Positions 50,632 to 60,271 of a stretch of 64,000 bases of DNA are shown here, in pieces. Made by a program: the position numbers and the translations under genes. Below the pieces are notes generated by a model. The model was not told the origin of the DNA, did not search any database, and saw only the letters and a program-made list of their open reading frames with translations. The stretch spans positions 16,753 through 80,752 of the forward strand of contig JBOHUD010000009.1 in the NCBI GenBank assembly GCA_050734155.1. Direction: 5' to 3'. Origin of the DNA: Aeolococcus sp050734155 (GTDB lineage Bacteria; Chloroflexota; Dormibacteria; Aeolococcales; Aeolococcaceae). Every line of letters begins with the position of its first letter. The first letter of the stretch is position 1.

Positions 50632-51626
50632 TCCGCGGGCGGGGGCGCGCCCGCGGCCCACACCGTGGGGTTCACGCAGTTGGTGGGGATGCGGCCCTCG
50701 AGCGCGTCGAGCGTGTTCTGCGCGGTGAGCCGCGCCATGGCGGCGCGGGTGGCCACGGTGGCGCTGCCCAGGTGCGGCGAGAGAACCGCGTTGCGGCACT
50801 CGCGCAACCCGGGGGCGAGCTCGGGCTCGTTCTCGTAGACGTCGAGACCGGCGCCCGAGATCCAGCCCTGCTGCAGAGCGCGCACCAGGGCCGCCTCGTC
50901 GACGACCGGGCCGCGCGAGGTGTTGACCAGCACCGTGGTGGACCGCATGGAGCGCAGCGCTGTCTCGTCGACGAGGTGGTGGGTGTGCTCGGTGAGCGGA
51001 ACGTGCAGCGAGACCACGTCGGCGGTGGCGAGCAGGACACTGAGCGGCAATTCGGTGACCCGATCGCGGATGTCGTCGTCGACAGTCACCTCGACGTCGG
51101 TGGTGTAGGCGACGCGCATCCCCAGGCCCAGGGCGCGCCGGGCCACCGCCTGGCCGATGCGGCCGAATCCGACCAGGCCGAGCAGCGCGCCGGTCAGCTC
51201 CATGCCCAGCATGTAATCGGGCTCCCAGCCCGCGAACGCACCGGCGCGCATGGCGGAGTCCCCCTCGCAGATGCGCCGCGCCGCAGCCAGGATCAGCGCC
51301 ACGGCGCAATCGGCGGTGGCGTCGGTGAGCACTCCCGGGGTGTTGCTGACCGCGATGCCGCGCTGGCTGGCCGCGTCCACGTCGACGTTGTTGAAGCCGA
51401 CGGCATAGAGCGCCACGCAGCGCAGCCGGGGCAGGCCGGCGTCGAGGACGGCCGGGGTCACCGCGTCACGCAGCTGGGGGCAGAGGACATCGATCGGTGC
51501 GGAGCGCAGCCGATCGATGAGCTCGGCGGTGGGCAGGATGCTCCCGAGAGCGGCCAGGGACGCGCGCGGGCGCACCATCGCCTCGAAAGGAGCGGGCAGG
51601 GGCAGCGTGCAGAGGATCTCGGCCAA
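50628..51626 (-). CDS. D-isomer-specific 2-hydroxyacid dehydrogenase
   Basis: 332 residues. NAD fold LGLVGFGRIGQAVARRAL; active-site Arg (NTSRGPVVDEAAL), Glu (VYENEPEL) and His (SPHLGSAT) all present. Nearest function is probably glyoxylate/hydroxypyruvate reductase. The TTG at 51626 lies 9 bases after a TAAGAT -10. Together with the HAD phosphatase it could act in 2-phosphoglycolate or glycerate handling, which is a guess. Confidence 0.9.
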   Translation of the reverse strand: MAEILCTLPLPAPFEAMVRPRASLAALGSILPTAELIDRLRSAPIDVLCPQLRDAVTPAVLDAGLPRLRCVALYAVGFNNVDVDAASQRGIAVSNTPGVLTDATADCAVALILAAARRICEGDSAMRAGAFAGWEPDYMLGMELTGALLGLVGFGRIGQAVARRALGLGMRVAYTTDVEVTVDDDIRDRVTELPLSVLLATADVVSLHVPLTEHTHHLVDETALRSMRSTTVLVNTSRGPVVDEAALVRALQQGWISGAGLDVYENEPELAPGLRECRNAVLSPHLGSATVATRAAMARLTAQNTLDALEGRIPTNCVNPTVWAAGAPPPAD

Positions 51627-51635
51627 GCTGCGGTG

Positions 51636-51641
51636 ATCTTA
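51636..51641 (-). promoter_or_regulatory. Predicted -10 element TAAGAT of the hydroxyacid dehydrogenase gene
   Basis: On the minus strand TAAGAT lies 9 bases before TTG 51626, facing away from the helicase promoter 40 bp to the right. Confidence 0.5.
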
Positions 51642-51681
51642 TGGCGGCGCGGCACTGGGCCGTCGCTGAGCCATCGTCGAG

Positions 51682-51687
51682 TACAAT
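51682..51687 (+). promoter_or_regulatory. Predicted -10 element TACAAT of the DEAD-box helicase gene
   Basis: TACAAT lies 9 bases before TTG 51697; same spacing as the divergent gene. Confidence 0.5.
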
Positions 51688-51696
51688 TGCACTGTC

Positions 51697-52944
<1,248 letters not shown>

Positions 52945-52954
52945 GCCGGTCGGC

Positions 52955-52960
52955 TACTGT
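52955..52960 (+). promoter_or_regulatory. Predicted -10 element TACTGT of the alpha/beta hydrolase gene
   Basis: TACTGT lies 7 bases before GTG 52968, in a 23-bp gap after the helicase. Confidence 0.4.
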
Positions 52961-52967
52961 CGGCGCG

Positions 52968-53747
52968 GTGAGCGGCCTGGCGATCCACGACAGCGGCGAG
53001 GGTCCCGCCGTCCTCCTGCTCCATGCGTTTCCGCTCGACGCCTCCCAGTGGGATGCGCAGGTGGCAGCCCTCAGTGGTCGGTATCGCTGCCTGCGTCCCG
53101 ACTTCTGGGGATGCGGCGCCTCCTCGCCCGCCCCCGGGCCGGTCAGCCTGGACAGCTACGCGAGCGACGTCCTGGGCGAGCTGGACAGGCTCGGCATCGA
53201 TGAGTTCTCCGTGTGCGGCCTCTCCATGGGCGGCTACACGTGCTTCGCGCTGCTGCGCGCGGCCCGGGGACGGGTGGGCTCGCTGGTGCTCGCCAGCACC
53301 CGCGCCGTCGCCGACGATGACGGCGCCGGCGCGGCGCGCGCGGCGATGGCCGAAGAGGTGCGCGCCGGGGGCGTCGAGAGCATCGTGGAACCGATGACAG
53401 GACGCCTGCTCTGCGCGGCATGCCGTGCCGAGGTGCACATCGCCGACCCGGTGCGCGGCCGCATCCGCCGGTGCACCGACGCGGGTGTGCTCGCCGCCCT
53501 CGACGCCATGGCCGCCCGAGCCGACAGCACAGCCCTGCTGGCCGGCATCGACGTGCCGACCCTGGTGATCCTGGGCACCGCCGACGTGATCGCCCCGGCG
53601 GCGGAGTCGCGGGCCATGGCGGGCGCCATCCCGGGCGCCGTGGTGGAGGAGTTCGACGGCAGCGCCCACCTCCCCAACCTCGAGCAGCCGGCGCGTTTCT
53701 CAGCGCTGCTCGGGGAATTCCTCGACGCCCGCGCGACCCGCCCCTAG
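52968..53747 (+). CDS. Alpha/beta hydrolase
   Basis: 259 residues. Oxyanion segment LLHAFPLDASQWD, nucleophile elbow GLSMGGY (Ser about residue 87), acid Asp in LVILGTADVIAP and late His in GSAHLPNLEQPARF. The fold resembles 3-oxoadipate enol-lactonase/esterase-type enzymes; the substrate is not evident. Convergent with the Eis-like gene, 5 bp apart. Confidence 0.9.
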   Translation: MSGLAIHDSGEGPAVLLLHAFPLDASQWDAQVAALSGRYRCLRPDFWGCGASSPAPGPVSLDSYASDVLGELDRLGIDEFSVCGLSMGGYTCFALLRAARGRVGSLVLASTRAVADDDGAGAARAAMAEEVRAGGVESIVEPMTGRLLCAACRAEVHIADPVRGRIRRCTDAGVLAALDAMAARADSTALLAGIDVPTLVILGTADVIAPAAESRAMAGAIPGAVVEEFDGSAHLPNLEQPARFSALLGEFLDARATRP

Positions 53748-53752
53748 CGCAC

Positions 53753-54970
53753 TCAGAACATGTGGTTCAGCCAGGGTCGCGGCGACCAGCTGAACATCGC
53801 GCTGGCGCGGCGCGCGGCGCCGCCACGCAGCTCCTCGACGATCCCGGCGCGGTGCAGCGCCGACGCGCTGACATCGCCGAGCAGCAGCGATCCGAGGGCG
53901 GCGGCGTCGAGCACGATGTCCGCCGCGGCGTCGGTCGGCGCGGCGCTGGCTCCTTCCAACCCACCCTCGAGCGCGTAGCGGCCGCAGACGTCGGGACAGC
54001 GCTCGTCGCGCACCTCGATGACGATCGCGTCCTCGCGCGAGTAGCGGCGCGCCTGCAGCACCGCCACCACGTCGACCACCCGCAGATGGAGATCATCGCG
54101 CGTGCGGATGCGCAGACGGCGGGGATCGGCGAGGAGATGCTGGATGGGGTCGTCGAGCCAGAAGCGCTCCATGTGCAGGTGTCGGACCAGGTCCATGCCG
54201 AGCACGTGCGTCCAGAGCGCCAGGTGAGCGTCGCGGTTGAGGGCGGTGAGCTCCTTGACATGGACGATCCCGTCGGCGACCTCGTCCGGCCAGCGCATCT
54301 CCAGGCGGTACAGGACGAAACCGTCGACTGTGCCGGAGCCGTCCTCGTGCACCACCACCTGCATCCGGCCCGCCTCGCCCTTCGGCTTGGCGCCGATGGC
54401 GACGATGCGACGCCAGTGGCTCTCGGAGCGCCTGATGCCGCCGACGCGGTCGAGCTGCCGGCTCTCGACGTCGCGCACCATCGGGATGGCGCTGTCGAGC
54501 GCCTGGAAGCGCAGCCGTCCAGGGTCGTGGAGGGGGATGCGCAGGACCGCGTTGGCGGTGTCGAGCTCGACACCGCCGATGTGGCTGGCCACGCCGTAGC
54601 CGAAGCGGCGGTAGATGGAGCTCTCCGACGCACCCAGCCCGAGGACGGAGACGCCGCGCTGACGGGCGCTGCCGAGGCAGCGCTCCATCATGGCGCGCAG
54701 CGCGCCCCGCCGGCGAGCGGTGGCCGCAACCGCCACCCAGGTGACCCCGTCCATGGCCACGCTGGCGCCGCCGGGCAGTGTCAGCGGGAAGTCGATGACC
54801 GCGGCGGCGCCGACGTCGGCGCCGTCGAGGCGCGCCAGCAGGGCGCGGTCGAGCACCCGTGGCACCAGGTCGAGGCCCTCCTCGGGCACGTCGGCCCAGA
54901 AGCCATGCGCGGTCAGCACGAACCGTTCCATGTCGGCAGGCGCGACCTCGACGATCTCCAATGGGCTCAC
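53753..54970 (-). CDS. Eis-like GNAT acetyltransferase
   Basis: 405 residues, the normal Eis length. N-terminal GNAT domain with acetyl-CoA loop VAVAATARRRGALRAMM, Tyr in SSIYRRFGYGVASH, a second GNAT-like domain, and a C-terminal SCP2-like domain. The chain ends in Phe with a free carboxylate (LNHMF), as in Eis enzymes where the terminus takes part in catalysis. The family acetylates amines, including aminoglycosides in mycobacteria; resistance here is not shown. It starts 43 bp after the rhodanese-ThiF gene. Confidence 0.85.
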   Translation of the reverse strand: MSPLEIVEVAPADMERFVLTAHGFWADVPEEGLDLVPRVLDRALLARLDGADVGAAAVIDFPLTLPGGASVAMDGVTWVAVAATARRRGALRAMMERCLGSARQRGVSVLGLGASESSIYRRFGYGVASHIGGVELDTANAVLRIPLHDPGRLRFQALDSAIPMVRDVESRQLDRVGGIRRSESHWRRIVAIGAKPKGEAGRMQVVVHEDGSGTVDGFVLYRLEMRWPDEVADGIVHVKELTALNRDAHLALWTHVLGMDLVRHLHMERFWLDDPIQHLLADPRRLRIRTRDDLHLRVVDVVAVLQARRYSREDAIVIEVRDERCPDVCGRYALEGGLEGASAAPTDAAADIVLDAAALGSLLLGDVSASALHRAGIVEELRGGAARRASAMFSWSPRPWLNHMF

Positions 54971-55013
54971 GGCCGCCAGATCATAGGCCGCCCTGCCGAG
55001 GGGATCGGGCGGC

Positions 55014-56201
55014 TCAGGCGCCGACGGCGATCGCCTCGGTGGCCACCCCGGAGGGCATCATGCAGAAGCCCTCGTAGTCGATGGGCGCGGTGATGGTGGC
55101 GTTCTCGCCGCAGACGGGGCAGCCGGGATCGCGGGGGATGCGGAACTCGCGGAAGCGCATGTCCAGGGTGTCCACGTGGAGCAGGCGGCCGGCGAGCGGC
55201 TGGCCGATGCCGACGATCAGCTTGACCACCTCGGTGGCCTGGAGGATGCCGACGATCCCGGGGAGCACGCCGAGCACCCCGGCCTCGGCGCAGGAGGGAG
55301 CCTCCTCCGGCGGTGGCGGGGAGGGGTAGCGGCAGCGGTAGCAGGGCGAGGCGAACGGGAGCACGGTGGTGACCTGCCCCTCGAACCTGAAGATGCCGCC
55401 GTCCACCAGGGGCTTGCGTGCGAACAGCGCGACGTCGTTGGCCAGGTAGCGGGTGGGGAAGTTGTCGCAGCCGTTGACGATGATGTCGTACTGATCGAAC
55501 AGGCGGCGGGCGTTCTCCGAGTTGAGCATCTCGTCGTGGGTGACCACGCGCACGTCGCCGTTGATCGCCTCGATGGCGATGCGCGCCGACTCCGTCTTGC
55601 GCATGCCGATGCGGTCGCGGGTGTGGATGACCTGGCGCTGCAGGTTGGAATCGTCGACGACATCGAAATCGACCAGCCCGATGGTGCCCACCCCGGCGGC
55701 GGCGAGGTAGAGCGCGGCGGGGCTTCCCAGCCCTCCGGCGCCGATCAGCAGCACCTTGGCGGCGAGCAGCTTGGCCTGGCCCTCCTCACCGACCTCGGGG
55801 ATGAGCAGGTGGCGGCTGTAGCGGCGCCTCTGCTCGGCGCTGAGCACCCGGGGGACGGCGAAATCGAAGCCAGCCTGCTTCCAGGCGTTGAAACCGCCGC
55901 TCATGGAGCGCACGTCGCTGTAGCCGAGCTCGTGCAGAGCACGGGCGGCGAGCAGCGAGCGCGTGCCGCCGGCGCAGTACAGCGTGATCGGGGTGTCCTT
56001 GGCAGGGACGCGATCCTCCACCTGGACCTCGATGAACCCCTTGCTGAGGTGCAGCGCCCCCCCGATGTGGCCCTCGTCGAACTCGCTGCGCTCCCGGACA
56101 TCGATCAGGGTGCGCGCGCCACCCTCGCGCGCGACCTGCTGCGGGGTGACCTCGGGGATGACGCGGCGGGCGGCGTCGAGCAGATCGCGAGAGCTGGGCA
56201 T
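55014..56201 (-). CDS. Rhodanese-ThiF/MoeB fusion (MoeZ-like, reversed domain order)
   Basis: 395 residues. Residues about 15-115 are a rhodanese domain with active Cys in CAGGTRS; about 125-385 are the ThiF/MoeB adenylyltransferase with GAGGLGSPAALYLA, the FDVVDDSNLQRQ loop, and two zinc CxxC pairs (CYRC, CPVC). It adenylates and thiolates the C-terminus of a ubiquitin-like sulfur carrier for molybdopterin, thiamine, cysteine or tRNA thiolation. In MoeZ/Uba4 the rhodanese part is C-terminal; here it comes first. No carrier gene is near. Confidence 0.9.
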   Translation of the reverse strand: MPSSRDLLDAARRVIPEVTPQQVAREGGARTLIDVRERSEFDEGHIGGALHLSKGFIEVQVEDRVPAKDTPITLYCAGGTRSLLAARALHELGYSDVRSMSGGFNAWKQAGFDFAVPRVLSAEQRRRYSRHLLIPEVGEEGQAKLLAAKVLLIGAGGLGSPAALYLAAAGVGTIGLVDFDVVDDSNLQRQVIHTRDRIGMRKTESARIAIEAINGDVRVVTHDEMLNSENARRLFDQYDIIVNGCDNFPTRYLANDVALFARKPLVDGGIFRFEGQVTTVLPFASPCYRCRYPSPPPPEEAPSCAEAGVLGVLPGIVGILQATEVVKLIVGIGQPLAGRLLHVDTLDMRFREFRIPRDPGCPVCGENATITAPIDYEGFCMMPSGVATEAIAVGA

Positions 56202-56207
56202 GCGTGA

Positions 56208-56213
56208 ATGGTA
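56208..56213 (-). promoter_or_regulatory. Predicted -10 element TACCAT of the rhodanese-ThiF gene
   Basis: On the minus strand TACCAT lies 6 bases before ATG 56201. Confidence 0.45.
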
Positions 56214-56268
56214 CCCAATACCCGACCAATTCAGTCGCCTTTCCGCGGTGCCCCGGATCGCGCGCCGG

Positions 56269-56274
56269 TAGACT
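56269..56274 (+). promoter_or_regulatory. Predicted -10 element TAGACT of murE
   Basis: TAGACT lies 8 bases before GTG 56283 and fixes this start; the longer open frame upstream would cross the promoter. Confidence 0.6.
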
Positions 56275-56282
56275 GCGGCCCG

Positions 56283-57791
56283 GTGATTGGCCTGCGCGAA
56301 CTGCTCCCTGCAGCCGGGATCGTGCCCCGCGCCGTGTCCGGGGACGACACGGGAGTCGAGATCGCCAGCGTCGCCCACGACTCCCGCGAGGTGGCGCCCG
56401 CGGCGCTCTTCGTCGCCGTGGCCGGCCGGCGCCAGGACGGACACCGCCACGCCGCCGCCGCGGTGGCCGCAGGGGCGGTCGCCGTCGTCGCCGAGAGCCG
56501 CCTCGACCCGGCCCCGCCCCCGGGTGTGCCCGTGGTGATGGTCGCCGACTCCCGGCTGGCGCTGAGCGCGCTGGCGGCGGCCATCCACGGGCATCCATCG
56601 CGCTCGCTGACGGTGGCCGGGGTCACCGGCACCGACGGCAAGACGACCACCTCCACCATGCTCTGGGCGGCATGGCAGGCAGCCGGGCTGCACAGCGGCC
56701 TGATCTCCACAGTCGACTTCCGCGACGGCGACCGCGTCGTCGCCAACACCACCCGCCAGACCACGATGGAGGCGGTCGAGACCCACCGCAGGCTGGCGGC
56801 GCTGCATGCCTCCGGCTGCACCCATGTGGTGGTGGAGACGTCGTCACACGGCCTGGAGATGCACCGCGTCGACCACGTCGACTACCGGCTCGCGGTGTAC
56901 ACGCGGATCACCTCCGAGCACCTCGATGTGCACGGGGACCGGCAGGGGTACCTGGCCGCCAAGGCACGGCTGCTCGAGCTGGTGGGCTCGCGCGCCGACG
57001 GGATCGCGGTCCTCGACTGTGACGACGACTTCGGCTTTCCCCGCCTGGCCGCCCTGCCCGTGGCGGTGCGCCTCACCTACAGCGCCGGCGGAGCCGCCGC
57101 CGACCTCGTGGCCGAGAACGTCAGCGCAGGCCCCGAGGGTGTCCGCCTGCGGGCGCGCACGCCGTGGGGGGACGCCGACCTGGCGCTTCGATTGGCGGGG
57201 CGGTTCAACGCCGCCAACGCGCTGGCGGCGCTGGGCGCCGCCTGCGCCGCCGGGGCCCCCTTCGACGCCGCGGTCGCGGGCATCGCCGGGCTCAGCCGCG
57301 TCCACGGCCGCATGGAGCGGGTCGACGCCGGTCAGCCGTTCAGCGTGGTCATCGACTACGCCCACACCTCCGAATCGCTGGAGAAGGTGCTGATCGAGCT
57401 GCGCGCGGCCACCACCGGGCGGGTCCTGGTGGTGTTCGGCTCAGCGGGGGAGCGCGACCTCGGCAAGCGCCCGGTCATGGGCGAGGTCGCCGGGCGGCTC
57501 GCCGACATCGTGGTGGTGACCGACGAGGATCCTCGCCACGAGGACCGCCTCGCCATCTGCGAGCAGATCGCCGCCGGCGCCGAGCTCGCCGGCAAGCGTC
57601 GCGGCGACACCCTGCACGTCATCCCCGACCGCACCGACGCCATCGACTTCGCCATCGGGCGCGCGCAGCCGGGCGACACCGTCCTCTGCGCGGGCAAGGG
57701 CCACGAGAGCTCGATCGTCCAGGGCGACACCAGCGTCCCGTGGAACGAGCGCACGGCGGTGACGAGCGCGATCCAGAGGCGGTTCGGCTGA
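56283..57791 (+). CDS. murE: UDP-MurNAc-tripeptide synthetase (MurE)
   Basis: 502 residues. Adds the third residue to the peptidoglycan peptide. Uridine-binding N-terminal domain (VAHDSREVAPAALFVAVAG), ATP loop GVTGTDGKTTTS (about 110-121), central His/Asn sites (ETSSHGLEMHRVD) and C-terminal domain (FSVVIDYAHTSESLEKVL, VFGSAGERDLGKR). The usual meso-diaminopimelate motif DNPR is DEDPR here, close to the DAP type but with Asn replaced. It stands alone, away from a mur/fts cluster. Confidence 0.92.
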   Translation: MIGLRELLPAAGIVPRAVSGDDTGVEIASVAHDSREVAPAALFVAVAGRRQDGHRHAAAAVAAGAVAVVAESRLDPAPPPGVPVVMVADSRLALSALAAAIHGHPSRSLTVAGVTGTDGKTTTSTMLWAAWQAAGLHSGLISTVDFRDGDRVVANTTRQTTMEAVETHRRLAALHASGCTHVVVETSSHGLEMHRVDHVDYRLAVYTRITSEHLDVHGDRQGYLAAKARLLELVGSRADGIAVLDCDDDFGFPRLAALPVAVRLTYSAGGAAADLVAENVSAGPEGVRLRARTPWGDADLALRLAGRFNAANALAALGAACAAGAPFDAAVAGIAGLSRVHGRMERVDAGQPFSVVIDYAHTSESLEKVLIELRAATTGRVLVVFGSAGERDLGKRPVMGEVAGRLADIVVVTDEDPRHEDRLAICEQIAAGAELAGKRRGDTLHVIPDRTDAIDFAIGRAQPGDTVLCAGKGHESSIVQGDTSVPWNERTAVTSAIQRRFG

Positions 57792-57797
57792 TCCGCC

Positions 57798-57840
57798 CAG
57801 GGACGTCTCCCTGCGCTGCGGACCTCCCTGGGCTCAGGGA
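57798..57840. terminator. Paired stem-loops between convergent murE and rsmG
   Basis: Four short arms CAGGGA, TCCCTG, TCCCTG, CAGGGA (57798-57803, 57808-57813, 57825-57830, 57835-57840) make two 6-bp hairpins, and the arms can also pair in another way. The second hairpin overlaps the rsmG stop. Suits a two-way terminator without T-runs. Confidence 0.55.
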
Positions 57841-58442
57841 AACCCGCTGCTCTCGGGCTCCTGCCTGATGACGGCCAGCAGCCCGGGGGCTGCGCGCCGG
57901 GCATGGGCGCCGGGCTCGGCGCGCAGGGCGGTGACCGCGGCCACGGCGTCGCTGTCCGACACCAGCGCCCAGAGCGTGCCGCCCGCCCGCAGCAGCGGTC
58001 GGGAGAGCCGCCAGAGCAGCGCCGGTGGGGCGGCGGCGCGTGACACCACGGCGTCGTAGGCCGCGCGTTGCAGGGGGTCTCGATTCAGCTCCTCGGCTCG
58101 GCGGGCGGCGACTGTCACGTTGCCCAGGTCGAGCAGGCCGCAGACGTGGACCAGGAAACCGGCCTTGCGGCGGTCCGACTCGATCAGGGTAATCGCCAGG
58201 TCGGGGCGGAGGATGGCGATGGGAACGCCGGGGATGCCCCCTCCTGAGCCCAGGTCGGCACAGCGACCGGCGGCGGGCAGCGCGGCCGAGTCGAGGAGCA
58301 GCAGCGTCTCGTCGACATGGCGCTCCCATGCCCGAGCGCGGGGCACGGTGGTCAGGTTGAGGCGCACGTTCCAGTGTTCGAGCTCGTCGAGGTGGCGCTC
58401 GAGCAGGTGGCGCTGCCCGGCTGTGGGGGTGGTGGGCGACAC
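57834..58442 (-). CDS. rsmG: 16S rRNA (guanine527-N7)-methyltransferase RsmG
   Basis: 202 residues, slightly short for RsmG. SAM-binding CADLGSGGGIPGVPIAIL, then LIESDRRKAGFL, and YDAVVSRAAAPPALL. The N-terminus LNLTTVPRARAWERHVDETL is the family's start region. The GTG at 58442 is chosen because it precedes that region and because TACTAC lies 10 bases upstream; the much longer open frame is an artefact. Normally near rnpA/gidA; here it faces murE. Confidence 0.9.
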   Translation of the reverse strand: MSPTTPTAGQRHLLERHLDELEHWNVRLNLTTVPRARAWERHVDETLLLLDSAALPAAGRCADLGSGGGIPGVPIAILRPDLAITLIESDRRKAGFLVHVCGLLDLGNVTVAARRAEELNRDPLQRAAYDAVVSRAAAPPALLWRLSRPLLRAGGTLWALVSDSDAVAAVTALRAEPGAHARRAAPGLLAVIRQEPESSGFP

Positions 58443-58574
58443 GGCGCCGACGGTAGTACAGGCAGCGGCGGCGCAATCCGGCGCCGGCGCGGCCCGGCGT
58501 CGCCGAGTCGCGCGGCAGCGGCCGCCATGCGATGATGGGGTCAGCTGCTCGTCGTCGCCCACGCGGAGATACGC

Positions 58575-58760
58575 ATGACGACCCTGGACACGTGCCCCCG
58601 CTGCCGCGCGGAGCGGCTCGCGGTCGTGTACTTCGGGGCCAACGGTGAGCCCATCGGCGGTCACATCCAGTGCCCCGACTGCGGCCCTCGCCACTCCGAG
58701 GAGCTGAGCTTCGAGGCGGAGTCGGTGGGCGAGACCCTCCTCGAGCGCAAGGCTTCCTAG
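58575..58760 (+). CDS. Small zinc-ribbon protein
   Basis: 61 residues with two CxxC knuckles (CPRC at 8-11, CPDC about 34-37) 22 residues apart, separated by a YFGANGEPIGGH hairpin, and an acidic tail. ATG 58575 has GGAG 6 bases upstream. Probably binds one zinc; function unknown. Confidence 0.65.
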   Translation: MTTLDTCPRCRAERLAVVYFGANGEPIGGHIQCPDCGPRHSEELSFEAESVGETLLERKAS

Positions 58761-58869
58761 CCTTCCCCGGGGCCTCCTGACCGCGGCCCTCCCACCGCTG
58801 CGCAACGGTCCCGTGACGGCGCGGTGACACCGGCTGGCCGGATGTGGCGCTGCTGGCAGTCTTGGTCGA

Positions 58870-60078
58870 GTGCACCTCTCCGTTCGTCGCCGCGCGCTCG
58901 CCATCAGCCTGGTGGCGGCCGCGCTGACCGCGATCGCGCTCCCGGCGCGCGCCGACAGCACTCCCAGCGTCAGCGTCGCCCAGCAGAATCTCGCCCAGGC
59001 GCAGCAGCACGCCCGGCAGGCGAGCACCCAGCTGGGAGCGGCCCAGCAGCAGCTCGCCGGGGCGCAGCAGCAGCTGGCCGCTGTGCAGGCTCGCCTCGCC
59101 GGCCTCGACCTGGCGGTGACCGCCGACAGCGCCCGGGTGGTGACCCTCGATCGCCAGGTGAGCGACGACAAGGCGCAGCTGGCCGCCTACGTGCGCAGCG
59201 TCTACAAGACGGGTGGAGCCGAGGGAGCGCTCGCCTACATCATCGCCGCCTCCGACATCGGTGACGTCTTCCAGCGCGCCGCCGAGATGGACCGGGTGGA
59301 CCGCGCCGGCAAGATCCTGCTCCAGCGCATCGCCGACGCCCAGTCGGCGGCCCGCCAGGCGCTCACCGACGCCACCCTGGCGCGCCAGCAGGCGCAGGTG
59401 GCGAGCCAGCAGGCCGCCACCGCCGAGGCGGTGGTGTCCGTCGAGACCGACCAGCTCCAGGCGGTGGCCATCGCCGCCAACAGCACCCTCACCACCGCCG
59501 TGCATCAGCTCTCCGCCGCCCAGGCTGCCGCCGCCGCCCAGGCCGCCGCCGCCGCCGCGGCTGCTCGTGCCGCCGCCGCCCAGGCCGCCGCCGCCGCGGC
59601 GCGCAACAACAACACCGTCTTCACCCCGGTGTCCGGCCCGGTCTTCAGCGTCGACACCGACCTCACCAAGCCGTCGGGGGAGACGGCGGCCAGGCTGGAC
59701 TCGTTCCTGGGCGGCAGCGCGCTCGCCGGATTGGGCTCGAGCTTCATGAACGCCGAGCACACCTACCACGTGAGCGCGCGCTACTTCGTGGCCCACGCCA
59801 TCCTCGAGTCCGCCTGGGGCACGAGCGCGATCGCCCAGGACAAGCACAACCTCTTCGGCTACGGCGCCGACGACGCCCATCCCTACGGGGACGCGCTCAG
59901 CTTCCCCAGCTTCGACGCCTGCATCCAGTTCGTCGCCCAGAAGGTCGCGCAGAACTACCTCTCGAGCAGCGGCGTCTTCTACCACGGACCCACGCTGCGC
60001 GGCATGAACGTCGACTATGCCAGCGACCCGATGTGGGCCGCCAAGATCGCCCGCATCGCCAACACCATCCCGGACTGA
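58870..60078 (+). CDS. Secreted coiled-coil protein with glucosaminidase-type (GH73) domain
   Basis: 402 residues. Signal peptide (RRRALAISLVAAALTAIALP, cleavage near ARA), a long coiled coil (about 30-210) with Gln/Ala heptads as in PcsB/NlpC-associated proteins, an Ala-rich linker (about 215-245), then a C-terminal GH73-like domain (about 280-402) with catalytic Glu in HAILESAWGTS and the HNLFGYGA motif. It probably cleaves peptidoglycan glycan strands. GTG start. Confidence 0.85.
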   Translation: MHLSVRRRALAISLVAAALTAIALPARADSTPSVSVAQQNLAQAQQHARQASTQLGAAQQQLAGAQQQLAAVQARLAGLDLAVTADSARVVTLDRQVSDDKAQLAAYVRSVYKTGGAEGALAYIIAASDIGDVFQRAAEMDRVDRAGKILLQRIADAQSAARQALTDATLARQQAQVASQQAATAEAVVSVETDQLQAVAIAANSTLTTAVHQLSAAQAAAAAQAAAAAAAARAAAAQAAAAAARNNNTVFTPVSGPVFSVDTDLTKPSGETAARLDSFLGGSALAGLGSSFMNAEHTYHVSARYFVAHAILESAWGTSAIAQDKHNLFGYGADDAHPYGDALSFPSFDACIQFVAQKVAQNYLSSSGVFYHGPTLRGMNVDYASDPMWAAKIARIANTIPD

Positions 60079-60257
60079 CCGCCGTCAGCTGATCGGCGGC
60101 ACGGCTCCGGGCGGGTGACGCTGGAGCAGGACGAACTGCATCAGCTCGCGCAGTGGTCTGCGGCGCTCTCCCTGGCACAGCAGCTCGCCAGGGTGGCGCG
60201 GTGCAGCCGTTGCGCCTCCTCCCAGCCGGCGCGCCGTCGCGGCTGACCGCTGACAAC

Positions 60258-60263
60258 TACACT
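60258..60263 (+). promoter_or_regulatory. Predicted -10 element TACACT of the GH15 gene
   Basis: TACACT lies 8 bases before GTG 60272. The other 190 bp after the GH73 gene shows nothing else. Confidence 0.55.
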
Positions 60264-60271
60264 GCGCCGCC

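Noticed and set aside
53753..54970. Aminoglycoside resistance determinant
   Set aside because: Eis-family membership is clear but activity on drugs cannot be read from the sequence.
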